A model generated the notes under the pieces. The model searched no databases and was not told where the DNA came from. It saw only the letters and a list, made by a program, of their open reading frames with translations. A DNA stretch of 64,000 nucleotides from NCBI RefSeq assembly GCF_024721975.1, contig NZ_JANQBB010000003.1, positions 1-64,000 of the forward strand, given 5' to 3'. Position numbers and translations under genes: made by a program. This stretch comes from Paenibacillus endoradicis (lineage in GTDB: Bacteria; Bacillota; Bacilli; Paenibacillales; Paenibacillaceae). Numbering within the stretch: position 1 is the stretch's first letter; every line of letters begins with the position of its first letter. This document shows, piece by piece, positions 45,342 through 54,302 of the stretch.

Positions 45342-46154
45342 ATGATGGTCTATATGATGACACCTAAGGCAAAACCACAGAAACAATCTCGATGGAAATT
45401 AATTTTAACAGTATCCATCGTAGTCGTATTAATGTTATTTGCTTGGATGCAAGAAAAATCAACAGCTCAAGAAGCTAACCTGCAATCTGAGTTATCTGAC
45501 TTGTCCTTACTATGGAAATGGAGCGATGAGCTACTATTAGATGGGGCTACTGAAGGTGACTGGTATTTGCGCTGGGATACAACATTATCTCAGGCAAGCT
45601 TTCAACTATTAACGGAGCAATTTTTCAAAGATACAAAAGGCTCACCTTTACCGAAAAACATTAGACATAACGGAGCAACAATAGATGGAATTGGATCATT
45701 CAAAGGTAGTCATTTGCAATTAAGTTCAATCGAGCAAATAAACGATAGCAATCCTACAATAATTTTATTGAAAATTGAGCAAGGTAGTATAGATAGATTT
45801 GCAAGTATGAAAACATATGTGAAGCAATTAAATGGACTAATTGTTGCTGAAGATCCACAAGCACAATTAAGTATGAAAGTTTTTGGCCAAGCTAAAAATG
45901 ATCAAAGCTTAAAAACATTACAGAACTTATCGATCAGTAAGATCGTGGAGCAGTATGAAGATTCCGGAACAAAAAGTAGTACATTATTTACAAATAGTGT
46001 CCAAACATCTCGATGGGTCAATAATGGAAAAATGGCGAACTTACAATTATCAGAACACCACAGCAGCATAGACAATAAAGTGACAATAACTTTAGCAATT
46101 CCGCTTATTAGTGGGGAATTTGGTGAGATTATGGTCGGAAACACAACTAATTAG
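45342..46154 (+). CDS. YwmB-like protein, single N-terminal membrane anchor
   Basis: The 270-aa protein has a basic start, one hydrophobic segment (LILTVSIVVVLMLFAWM) and an exported domain. The region from GDWYLRWDTTLSQASFQLL to the C-terminal KVTITLAIPLISGEFGEI matches the pattern of YwmB (TATA-box-like fold, DUF1779), whose function is unknown. In B. subtilis ywmB lies near murAA and spoIID, which are absent here. ATG 45342 follows a GAGGGGGGA site; an ATG one codon later is equally possible. Family membership is moderately sure. Confidence 0.6.
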   Translation: MMVYMMTPKAKPQKQSRWKLILTVSIVVVLMLFAWMQEKSTAQEANLQSELSDLSLLWKWSDELLLDGATEGDWYLRWDTTLSQASFQLLTEQFFKDTKGSPLPKNIRHNGATIDGIGSFKGSHLQLSSIEQINDSNPTIILLKIEQGSIDRFASMKTYVKQLNGLIVAEDPQAQLSMKVFGQAKNDQSLKTLQNLSISKIVEQYEDSGTKSSTLFTNSVQTSRWVNNGKMANLQLSEHHSSIDNKVTITLAIPLISGEFGEIMVGNTTN

Positions 46155-46273
46155 AAGTACTTAAGTTGTTTATTAGTAATTTTTATGAGAACTTCATGGC
46201 GAATTGAGGATGAATATGCTAAACTACATTACATGTAAATATGTATAAAAATTATAAAGAAAGAATGAGACAT

Positions 46274-47827
46274 ATGACCTACAATACTTCAATTGAATCT
46301 GTTTCACCAGAAGGCGTTATCTACTATTTGTTTGGTGCAACTGGAGATTTGGCGCGACGTAAGCTATTCCCGGCATTGTTCAGTTTATATAAAGAAGGAA
46401 AATTGTCGGAAAACTTTGCAGTAGTTGGCTTAGCTCGTCGTCCACGCACAAATGAGCAGTTTCGCTCAGATCTATATGATTCCATCAATGAATTCTGTCG
46501 ATATAAAGCTGATGATCTAAATATGTGGAATCGATTTGCTGAACATTTCGTATATATGTCTCTTGATATTAACGATGTGGAAGGCTTCAAAGCTTTAGAT
46601 GCGCTTTCTTCTGAACTTGATGAACAATTCGCTATTCCTGGTAATCGTTTGTTCTATCTAGCATTGGCACCGTCGTTGTTCGGACCAGTATCATTTAATA
46701 TGCGTGATGGAGGCATGTTACAATCTAAAGGTTGGCATCGTCTAGTTATTGAAAAACCTTTTGGTTATGATCTACCATCTGCACAAGAGTTGAACAAACA
46801 ACTTAACCAAGTGTTCAAGGAAGAAGAAATTTTCCGTATTGACCACTATCTTGGTAAAGAAATGGTTCAAAATATTCAAGTGCTTCGTTTCTCAAACTCA
46901 TTCTTTGAGCCACTATGGAACAATAAGCATATTGCAAGTGTACAAATTACACTTTCTGAAACTGTTGGCGTGGAAGATCGTGGCGGGTACTATGACAAAT
47001 CAGGTGCATTACGTGATATGGGACAAAACCATATGATTCAGATGCTGTCCATGATTGCTATGGAGCCTCCTAGCCGACTTGTTGGCGAAGATATTCGCGA
47101 CGAGAAAGTTAAGGTTCTACGTTCATTACGTAACTATACATCTAGCGATGATGTTCGTAATAATGTTATTCGTGGTCAATATTCTGCTGGTAAATTTGGT
47201 GACAAAGCGTTGTTGGGATACCGTGAAGAGGATTCAGTAGATGATAGTTCAACGACTGAAACTTATTTCTCAGCAAAAGTAATGATCGATAATTTCCGTT
47301 GGGCAGGCGTACCATTCTACATTCGTACAGGTAAACGTCTACCAGTTAAAACTACAGAAGTTGTCATTGAATTCAAGCCTGTTGCCAATAATATTCTATT
47401 TGGAACAAAACATGACCTTGCACCAAATTTATTAGTTATTCGTGTTAATCCAATGGAAGGCATTTATATTAAACTAAATGCTAAGAAACCAGGATCTGAC
47501 AATGAAGTGCAACCAGTTAATATGGAATTCTGTCAAAGCTGCTTAGTAGGTATTAATACACCAGAAGCATATGAGCGTCTAATTAATGATGCTGCACATG
47601 GTGATTCTACTTACTTCACACGTTGGGATGAAGTATCACATGCATGGGCATTTGTTGATAAAATCGCTCAAGCTTGGCGTGAAGAATCTAGTGATCTACA
47701 ATTCTACCCTGCTGGATCTTGGGGTCCAACAGCTGCAGATGAGTTGTTAGCAAAAGATGGTTTCCACTGGTGGCCAGTAAATGGTCAAGAGGAAGATAAC
47801 GTTATTTGGATTACAAATAGCCGTTAA
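46274..47827 (+). CDS. zwf: Glucose-6-phosphate 1-dehydrogenase
   Basis: This 517-aa cytosolic enzyme oxidises glucose-6-phosphate to 6-phosphogluconolactone with NADP and opens the oxidative pentose phosphate pathway. Visible signatures are the nucleotide-binding GATGDLARRKLFP near residue 20, EKPFGYDL, and the catalytic RIDHYLGKE near residue 188. The length is normal. An ATG at 46241 would add 11 residues not typical of the family, so the ATG at 46274 is preferred, though its ribosome site (GAATGAG) is weak. It stands apart from other pentose pathway genes. Confidence 0.95.
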   Translation: MTYNTSIESVSPEGVIYYLFGATGDLARRKLFPALFSLYKEGKLSENFAVVGLARRPRTNEQFRSDLYDSINEFCRYKADDLNMWNRFAEHFVYMSLDINDVEGFKALDALSSELDEQFAIPGNRLFYLALAPSLFGPVSFNMRDGGMLQSKGWHRLVIEKPFGYDLPSAQELNKQLNQVFKEEEIFRIDHYLGKEMVQNIQVLRFSNSFFEPLWNNKHIASVQITLSETVGVEDRGGYYDKSGALRDMGQNHMIQMLSMIAMEPPSRLVGEDIRDEKVKVLRSLRNYTSSDDVRNNVIRGQYSAGKFGDKALLGYREEDSVDDSSTTETYFSAKVMIDNFRWAGVPFYIRTGKRLPVKTTEVVIEFKPVANNILFGTKHDLAPNLLVIRVNPMEGIYIKLNAKKPGSDNEVQPVNMEFCQSCLVGINTPEAYERLINDAAHGDSTYFTRWDEVSHAWAFVDKIAQAWREESSDLQFYPAGSWGPTAADELLAKDGFHWWPVNGQEEDNVIWITNSR

Positions 47828-47877
47828 CATAAGAAGTTAGTTACTCCTGTACTAAGAGTAATGAAGGGAAGGCAAGT

Positions 47878-49458
47878 ATGAGTCTAAGTAAAGAAATTAT
47901 ACAAGAAGTTGACAAGCGACGCACATTTGCAATTATCGCCCATCCCGATGCAGGTAAGACAACATTAACAGAGAAGCTCCTCCTATTCGGAGGAGCCATT
48001 CGTCTTGCTGGGTCTGTAAAGGCACGTAAGGCTAGTCGTCATGCTACATCAGACTGGATGGAAATTGAGAAGCAACGTGGTATCTCTGTTACATCTTCCG
48101 TTATGCAATTTGATTATTTGGGACATCGCGTTAATATATTGGATACACCAGGTCACCAAGATTTCTCAGAGGATACGTATCGTACATTAACTGCCGCTGA
48201 TAGTGCAGTAATGCTTATTGACGTAGCTAAAGGGGTCGAGGCTCAGACTATTAAGTTGTTCCAAGTATGTCGTCAACGCGGTATTCCGATTTTCACGTTT
48301 ATTAATAAATTAGACCGTGAAGGTAAATCACCATTTGATCTAATGGAAGAGCTAGAACAAGTACTTGGTATTCGTTCTGTACCTATGAACTGGCCAATTG
48401 GTTCTGGTCGTGAGCTTTGTGGTGTATATGACCGTATGAAAAACCAAGTTGAGCTATTCCAAGGAAAAGATCATACAACGATCGAAGTGAAAAAAGTCGA
48501 TGATTATAATGATCCTATCATTCGTGAGATGGCTGGTGATTATCTAACAGATCAATTGATCTCTGATCTTGAACTATTAGACGTCGCTGGAGATGCATTC
48601 GATTATGAGAAAGTTCGTTCCGGTGAATTGACGCCGATCTTCTTTGGTAGTGCGGTTAATAATTTTGGTGTACAAACATTCTTAGATAACTTCTTGGACC
48701 TAGCACCAAAACCAGGTCCGAAACTAAGTCAAGAAGGTCCAGTTGAACCTTCTGATGAGAAGTTCAGTGGTTATGTGTTCAAAATTCAAGCGAATATGAA
48801 CCCTGCTCACCGAGATCGTATTGCTTTCTTACGTATTTGTTCTGGTCGTTTCGAGCGTGGAATGTCAGTTAAGCATGTACGTAATGGTAAGACGATTAAA
48901 CTTTCTCAACCACAGCAGTTTCTTGCTCAAGATCGTGATATTGTAGATGTTGCTTATCCAGGGGATATTATCGGTTTGTTCGATCCAGGTATATTCCGTA
49001 TTGGGGATTCCTTATCCCAAGGTAAAGATATTGTATTCAATGAACTTCCAACATTTTCACCAGAAATTTTTGCTAAAGTTACTGTGAAAAATGCCTTGAA
49101 ACAAAAGCAGTATCAAAAAGGTATCGATCAATTAACTGAAGAGGGTACGATTCAAGTATTCTATTCTGTAGGTAGTTTTAGTGAAATAATTCTTGGGGTA
49201 GTTGGTCAATTGCAATTTGAAGTATTCCAACATCGTATGTTAGCTGAATACGGAGTTGAGCTTCAACTTCATCGTATGACGTTCCAGTTTGCACGTTGGA
49301 TCGTTGATGAGAAAATTGATGCAAGCAAATTCCGTATCAATTCTACACTTGTTAAAGATAAGAAAGGCAATTATGTTGCTCTATTTGAAAACGAGTATGC
49401 GATGCGTACGGCTGTTGATAAAAATCCGAATACAAAATTTTTAGAGATCGCTCCTTAG
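47878..49458 (+). CDS. prfC: Peptide chain release factor 3
   Basis: The 526-aa translational GTPase recycles RF1/RF2 from the ribosome after peptide release. The G1 motif AHPDAGKTT lies near residue 21. Switch I has SDWMEIEKQRGISVTSS, G3 is DTPGHQDFSEDTYRTL and G4 is FINKLDRE. Domains II and III follow with the usual length. GAAGGGAAGG lies before the ATG. The stop codon falls in the loop and 3' arm of its own terminator. Confidence 0.97.
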   Translation: MSLSKEIIQEVDKRRTFAIIAHPDAGKTTLTEKLLLFGGAIRLAGSVKARKASRHATSDWMEIEKQRGISVTSSVMQFDYLGHRVNILDTPGHQDFSEDTYRTLTAADSAVMLIDVAKGVEAQTIKLFQVCRQRGIPIFTFINKLDREGKSPFDLMEELEQVLGIRSVPMNWPIGSGRELCGVYDRMKNQVELFQGKDHTTIEVKKVDDYNDPIIREMAGDYLTDQLISDLELLDVAGDAFDYEKVRSGELTPIFFGSAVNNFGVQTFLDNFLDLAPKPGPKLSQEGPVEPSDEKFSGYVFKIQANMNPAHRDRIAFLRICSGRFERGMSVKHVRNGKTIKLSQPQQFLAQDRDIVDVAYPGDIIGLFDPGIFRIGDSLSQGKDIVFNELPTFSPEIFAKVTVKNALKQKQYQKGIDQLTEEGTIQVFYSVGSFSEIILGVVGQLQFEVFQHRMLAEYGVELQLHRMTFQFARWIVDEKIDASKFRINSTLVKDKKGNYVALFENEYAMRTAVDKNPNTKFLEIAP

Positions 49459-49473
49459 AGCGATCTTTTTTTT
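49445..49473 (+). terminator. Terminator overlapping the prfC stop codon
   Basis: AGATCGCTC (49445-49453) pairs with GAGCGATCT (49458-49466) across the loop CTTA, followed by a T run. The TAG stop at 49456-49458 is inside the structure. Confidence 0.92.
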
Positions 49474-49532
49474 ATTTACAGTATATGTGGCAACTTATAT
49501 TATTAAAAGACATTATAAATTTTTAGAAACGA

Positions 49533-49561
49533 TTGACAGGAAAACGATTACATGAAATAAT
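49533..49561 (+). promoter_or_regulatory. Promoter with embedded cre-like site for the sugar-oxidoreductase operon
   Basis: A perfect TTGACA (49533-49538), 17 bp and AATAAT (49556-49561) form a strong promoter. The spacer contains GGAAAACGATTACA (49539-49552), which fits the CcpA cre consensus at all fixed positions but the first. A second AAACGATT lies just upstream (49527-49534), so the local LacI protein could also bind here. Confidence 0.6.
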
Positions 49562-49690
49562 GAACGCGTGTACATTATGAATATTTTTTTGACATTTGCA
49601 TAACTAGTTAAGACATACCTTCGTAGAGCTCATCCTGTGCGAAGATGAAGCAGTAACAAGAAGTATTGAAAAGTTGGAGGAGGTTAATGA

Positions 49691-50701
49691 ATGAGCAGGA
49701 AGGATGTTGCTAAGCTAGCAGGAGTATCCGAGGCGACGGTTTCACGCGTCATGAATAATGTCGGTCCAATAAAGAAACAAACGCGTGAGAAGGTCATGAA
49801 TGCAGCCGCACAGCTTGGCTATGAACTTAATGCGCTCGCTCAGCAACTTGCCCGTCAAAAAAGTGGGAATATAGGAGTAGTGTTACCTTATGTTCCTAAA
49901 GTACATTTGTTCTCGACCTATTACTTTTCTGAAATATTAAGTGGCATAGCAGAGGTGGCAAGGAGAGCGAATGTTGATCTTCTTATGCTCTTCCAAGAGA
50001 CATCTAATAAGAAAGATTATAGTAGATTATTTCGTTCTAAAAAGATCGATAGTTGCATCATACTAGGTGCAGCTGACACAGAGAATGAACGAGAGGCTTT
50101 ACAGGAGCTAGAAGATAATCATTTTCCGTTTGTGATCATTAATCAAAAATTTCATGAAAAGCAATACGCATATGTAGATGGAGATCATGAAAGAGGAAGT
50201 TATGAGGCTGTAAATCATCTCCTTAATCGTGGTAGTGAAAAAATAGCGTTTTTGAATGGACCAACACAATTTTCGAATAGTGTAGACAGGCACAATGGTT
50301 ACATACGTGCACTGACTGATCGAGGTATAAGTGTGGATCCCAGGTGGCTATATGAAGGAAATTATAGTCGGAAAAGTGGAATTGTTGCAGCGAGTTCATT
50401 AGCTGATTCAATTAAAGAAGGTCATATAGATGGAGTATTTGCAGCAAATGATCGAATGGCGATCGGTGTAATGGATGGATTAACTAACTACGGTCTTGAG
50501 GCAGGTAAAGATTATCGAATTATTGGTTATGATGATTCCGATGGGTCTCGCATTGTTTCGCCGAAACTATCATCCGTAGCAGTTCCGTTCTACGATATGG
50601 GCGTTGAGGCTGCAAGAATGCTACTAGAGCCATCCAAAGATCAGGAACAATTAGATAGTCGTGTTTTACCAGTAAAGCTAGTGGTTAGACAAAGTTCATA
50701 A
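49691..50701 (+). CDS. LacI/GalR family transcriptional regulator (second)
   Basis: The 336-aa protein has an N-terminal helix-turn-helix (KDVAKLAGVSEATVSRVMNN), then a periplasmic-binding-protein-like effector domain (IGYDDSDGSRIVSPKLSSVAVPF). GGAGGAGG lies 7 nt before the ATG. It heads an operon with two Gfo/Idh/MocA oxidoreductases and a ThuA-domain protein and is probably their specific repressor. The inducer is unknown. Confidence 0.9.
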   Translation: MSRKDVAKLAGVSEATVSRVMNNVGPIKKQTREKVMNAAAQLGYELNALAQQLARQKSGNIGVVLPYVPKVHLFSTYYFSEILSGIAEVARRANVDLLMLFQETSNKKDYSRLFRSKKIDSCIILGAADTENEREALQELEDNHFPFVIINQKFHEKQYAYVDGDHERGSYEAVNHLLNRGSEKIAFLNGPTQFSNSVDRHNGYIRALTDRGISVDPRWLYEGNYSRKSGIVAASSLADSIKEGHIDGVFAANDRMAIGVMDGLTNYGLEAGKDYRIIGYDDSDGSRIVSPKLSSVAVPFYDMGVEAARMLLEPSKDQEQLDSRVLPVKLVVRQSS

Positions 50702-50731
50702 AATAACTTGATATGAAGGGTGGAAATCAGT

Positions 50732-51895
50732 ATGAATAAAGTTCGCGTTGGAATGGTTGGTTATAAATTTATGGGCAAGGCTCACAGTAATGCTTATCGT
50801 GTATTACCAATGTTCTTTCCGCAATCCGTTGCACCTGAGATGAAAGTAATATGTGGACGTGATCCTGTAGCTCTTGAGAAAGCAAGAGTACAATTTGGCT
50901 GGGAAGAGGCTGTTACAGATTGGAGAGAGTTATTACAACGAGATGATATTGATCTGATTGATATTAATGCCCCTAGTGATGCTCACAAAGAAATAGCTGT
51001 AGCTGCTGCTAAAGCAGGTAAACATCTTTTCTGTGAAAAGCCACTAGCACTAACTTTAGCAGATGCAAGAGAAATGCTAGAGGAAGCTGAAGCCGCTGGT
51101 GTGAAGCATATGGTAGGATTCAACTATCGATTTGCTCCGGCTGTTCAGTTGGCTAAGAAGTTAATTGAAGAAGGTAGAATCGGTCAGATCTATCATTTCC
51201 GTGGACAGTTTCTACAAGATTGGATTATGGATCCTCAATTCCCACTTGTATGGCGTTTGCAAAAAGAAATTGCTGGCTCAGGTTCATTGGGCGATCTAGG
51301 AGCTCATGTTATTGATATGGCTCGCTACCTTGTTGGAGAATTCCAAGAAGTTATCGGTATGAGTGACACATTCATTAAGGAACGTCCAATTGCAGAAGGA
51401 ATGACAGGACTTAGTGCAACTGGTGGAGCAAACTCTACTGAAATGGGTCCAGTTACTGTTGATGATGCGACGTTAATTATGGCACGCTTTGAAAATGGGG
51501 CTTTAGGTAGCATTGAAGCTACTAGATTTGCAGGTGGACACCGTTGTACAAACGGATTTGAGATTAATGGTAGTAAAGGAAGTATTCGCTTTGACTTTGA
51601 ACGTATGAATGAGTTGGAAGTATACTTCACAGATGATGCTGCCGATGTGCAAGGTTTCCGTCGCGTATTAGCTACAGATTCTGCGCATGCCTATATGGAC
51701 GCATGGTGGCCAGCAGGGCATACAATCGGTTATGAGCATACGTTCACACACGAAGTCGTAGAATTAATGCAAGCATTTGAGGAGGATCGTCAACCAAGTC
51801 CTAACTTTGTAGATGGTGTAAGATGTCAAGAAGTGTTAGAGGCAGTTGAACGTTCAATAGAGGAACGCAGATGGGTAGCCATCAGTGAAGTATAG
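50732..51895 (+). CDS. Gfo/Idh/MocA family oxidoreductase (first)
   Basis: The 387-aa NAD(P)-dependent dehydrogenase has a Rossmann start (VRVGMVGYKFMGKAHSNAYR), the family EKP motif (HLFCEKPLALTLADA) and GDLGAHVIDMARYLVGE. ATG 50732 is chosen because GGGTGG lies 8 nt upstream. Members oxidise or reduce sugars, inositols or sugar acids; the substrate is not evident. The next gene encodes a ThuA protein, a pairing common in sugar catabolic operons. Confidence 0.9.
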   Translation: MNKVRVGMVGYKFMGKAHSNAYRVLPMFFPQSVAPEMKVICGRDPVALEKARVQFGWEEAVTDWRELLQRDDIDLIDINAPSDAHKEIAVAAAKAGKHLFCEKPLALTLADAREMLEEAEAAGVKHMVGFNYRFAPAVQLAKKLIEEGRIGQIYHFRGQFLQDWIMDPQFPLVWRLQKEIAGSGSLGDLGAHVIDMARYLVGEFQEVIGMSDTFIKERPIAEGMTGLSATGGANSTEMGPVTVDDATLIMARFENGALGSIEATRFAGGHRCTNGFEINGSKGSIRFDFERMNELEVYFTDDAADVQGFRRVLATDSAHAYMDAWWPAGHTIGYEHTFTHEVVELMQAFEEDRQPSPNFVDGVRCQEVLEAVERSIEERRWVAISEV

Positions 51896-51957
51896 ACAAC
51901 ATTTCCGTTTCAAAAAAACTGATATTATACAATACGAAAAATTTTAGGGGGATATTT

Positions 51958-52680
51958 ATGAAGAAAGCTTTAATCGTTTGGGGTGGATGGGATGGTCATC
52001 AACCAGAGCAAGTGGCAGCACTATTCCAACAACAATTAGAAGAAGAAGGATTTCAAGTTAATGTTCAATCATCATTAGAAGCATTTGCAGATGCAGAATA
52101 TTTGAAAAGTTTAGATCTGATTGTACCTGTATGGACAATGGGGGAGATTGATCAAAAGTTAGTTGATAATGTTTCTCTTGCTGTGCAAAGTGGCGTAGGG
52201 CTTGCGGGCTGCCATGGTGGTATGTGTGATTCCTTCCGCAAAAATGTAGATTGGCAGTTCATGACAGGTGGACAATGGGTTGCTCATCCTGGTAATGATG
52301 GTGTTCAATATACAGTGGAAATTAATAATAGCTCAAGCTATTTAGTCGATGGAATTAGTAATTTTGAAGTGTCTACTGAGCAATATTATATGCATGTTGA
52401 TCCTGCGGTAGAGGTACTTGCGACAACTCGTTTCCCTATTGTCGACGGACCGCATGTGCTAAACAAAGCTGTAGATATGCCAGTTGCTTGGACAAAGCGA
52501 TGGGGAGTTGGCCGAGTGTATTACAATTCTTTAGGTCATCAAGCGAATATTATGGAAATAAATGAAGTGAAAGAAATGATGCGTCGTGGTTTCTTATGGT
52601 GTGCTGAAGGGAAAGCTCTAGCACAATCTGGAGAGGCAGCTGCTGGTGCCTATACTGGGATGCAAGATAATCAACTATAA
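51958..52680 (+). CDS. ThuA domain-containing protein
   Basis: The 240-aa protein has a ThuA fold (class I glutamine amidotransferase-like): IVWGGWDGHQPEQVAALF at the start, GLAGCHGGMCDSF and GGQWVAHPG in the middle, and WGVGRVYYNSLGHQ near the end. ThuA proteins take part in catabolism of trehalose, sucrose or other disaccharides, often beside Gfo/Idh/MocA enzymes. AGGGGG lies before the ATG. A repeat element follows directly after its stop. Confidence 0.9.
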   Translation: MKKALIVWGGWDGHQPEQVAALFQQQLEEEGFQVNVQSSLEAFADAEYLKSLDLIVPVWTMGEIDQKLVDNVSLAVQSGVGLAGCHGGMCDSFRKNVDWQFMTGGQWVAHPGNDGVQYTVEINNSSSYLVDGISNFEVSTEQYYMHVDPAVEVLATTRFPIVDGPHVLNKAVDMPVAWTKRWGVGRVYYNSLGHQANIMEINEVKEMMRRGFLWCAEGKALAQSGEAAAGAYTGMQDNQL

Positions 52681-52922
52681 GAGATAGTTCATAAAGCAGA
52701 CTTTGATGACGATGAGTGTGCTAGATTAGCTTAAGCGGCATCGAATCTGAAGCGAACTTGGAAAGTCCGGTACGCGTGTACCAATAACGTACACTTGCGT
52801 TTCCTCCTTTCGCAAGTAGCGCTTCATCTTCTCGGTCCTGAATGCCTGCTTTTTGAACCTTTATTGGAAGAGATAGTTCAAAAAGCAGACTTTGATGACG
52901 ATGAGTGTGCTAAATTAGCTTA
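52681..52922. repeat. Palindromic intergenic element flanked by 53-bp direct repeats (copy 2)
   Basis: The segments 52681-52733 and 52870-52922 are identical at 51 of 53 positions and flank 136 bp. That core contains GTGTAC-CAATAAC-GTACAC (52776-52794), CTTGCG/CGCAAG (52794-52816) and CTGCTTTTTGAAC (52846-52858). The last pairs with GTTCAAAAAGCAG (52876-52888) inside the right repeat. The core shares TACGT(A/T)ATTGGTAC, inverted, with the element at 45203-45288. It sits inside an operon between the ThuA gene and the second oxidoreductase gene. Confidence 0.75.
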
Positions 52923-52985
52923 TTTAACATCAAAAATGAACACTTTAATATAAAATGACATATTAGGATAAGGGTGACTACGGGA

Positions 52986-54086
52986 ATGGATAAAATTAAA
53001 GTTGGAATTATCGGAGCGGGAAACATTAGTGGCATTTATTTAGAGAATGGTAGTAAATTCGATTCTATGGAAGTTATCGCTATTGCAGATCTAGATGTAC
53101 CGCGTGCAGTTGAAAAAGCAGAACAACATGGAATTAAAGGTTACTCTGTAGATGAACTAATGGCTGATCCAGAAGTTCAAATGGTAATTAATTTAACGAT
53201 TCCCCAAGCACACGCAAGTGTTAGTATTCGTGCTCTTGAGTCTGGTAAACATGTTTATGTAGAGAAGCCATTTACAGTAACTCGTGAAGAAGCAGAGCAA
53301 GTCATTGCAATGGGAGAGCAAAAGGGACTTTATGTAGGCAGTGCACCAGATACGTTTCTAGGTGGTGGACTTCAAACTGCAATCAAAGTGATCGAGGATG
53401 GTTGGATTGGAACTCCTATTGGAGCTACCGCATTTATGTTAACGGGTGGTCATGAGCGTTGGCATCCAAATCCTGAATTCTTCTATCAAGTTGGCGGCGG
53501 ACCAATGTTTGATATGGGACCGTACTACTTGACAGCATTAGTTGCGATGCTTGGACCTATTACTAGAGTAACGGGCTCTGCTAACATTTCTTATCCAGAA
53601 CGTACAATAACTAGTCAGCCCAAGCATGGAGAGAAAATTAAAGTTGAGGTGCCAACGCATATTGCTGGCGTATTGGATTTTGCTTGCGGTGCAATGGGGA
53701 CGATACTAACTACATTTGATACGCCTGGTCAAAGTACATTACCGAGAATTGAAATTTATGGTAGTCAAGGTACTTTACTTGTTCCAGATCCAAATACATT
53801 CGGTGGAGAAATAAAAATCAACCGAGCAGGAGCTTCGGAATGGTCGACAATTCCTCATTTATTCAAAAACACAGAAAATAGTCGTGGATTAGGAGCAGCT
53901 GATATGGCAGCAGCTATTCTTGAAGGACGTAGTCATCGAGCTAGCGGTCAATTAGGTTATCATGTTCTTGAGGTCATGCACGGCATTCATGATGCAGCTG
54001 CTGAAGGAAAACATTATATTATGAAGAGTAGTTGTGAGAAACCAGCCCTTCGCCCACTTGATAAACGTGACTTTCAAATTATGTAA
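52986..54086 (+). CDS. Gfo/Idh/MocA family oxidoreductase (second)
   Basis: The 366-aa dehydrogenase has a Rossmann start (IKVGIIGAGNISGIYLEN), the EKP motif (HVYVEKPFTVTREEA) and GGGPMFDMGPYYLTALV. ATG 52986 is preferred to an upstream GTG because AAGGGTGA lies about 9 nt before it. It is probably part of the operon begun at 49691, with the repeat element inserted before it. The substrate is unknown but likely related to that of the first oxidoreductase. Confidence 0.9.
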   Translation: MDKIKVGIIGAGNISGIYLENGSKFDSMEVIAIADLDVPRAVEKAEQHGIKGYSVDELMADPEVQMVINLTIPQAHASVSIRALESGKHVYVEKPFTVTREEAEQVIAMGEQKGLYVGSAPDTFLGGGLQTAIKVIEDGWIGTPIGATAFMLTGGHERWHPNPEFFYQVGGGPMFDMGPYYLTALVAMLGPITRVTGSANISYPERTITSQPKHGEKIKVEVPTHIAGVLDFACGAMGTILTTFDTPGQSTLPRIEIYGSQGTLLVPDPNTFGGEIKINRAGASEWSTIPHLFKNTENSRGLGAADMAAAILEGRSHRASGQLGYHVLEVMHGIHDAAAEGKHYIMKSSCEKPALRPLDKRDFQIM

Positions 54087-54123
54087 CAGCAACGATATTA
54101 CAACAAACATATAATACTTACTA

Positions 54124-54162
54124 AAAGCCTATTTCAATGGAATATTTGAGGTAGGCTATTTT
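54124..54162 (+). terminator. Terminator after the second oxidoreductase gene
   Basis: AGCCTA-T-TTCAA pairs with TTTGAGG-TAGGCT (54126-54157) with minor imperfections, followed by A and four T residues. Confidence 0.7.
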
Positions 54163-54302
54163 ACATAGGAAATTAATTATTTAAGAGATGTGTACCATAT
54201 TGTGAGTATTTAAGATGTAAAATAAAATATTGAAGGAAAATGGGATATGTCGAAGAATATTACAATATAAATGAATTGTCATACGTAGAAAGGGGATGTT
54301 AT

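Noticed and set aside
52681..52953. C-terminal remnant of a lost protein gene (frame reading ADFDDDECAKLA)
   Set aside because: The same bases occur twice and form hairpins with the core, so a repeat element explains them better; no family was recognised.
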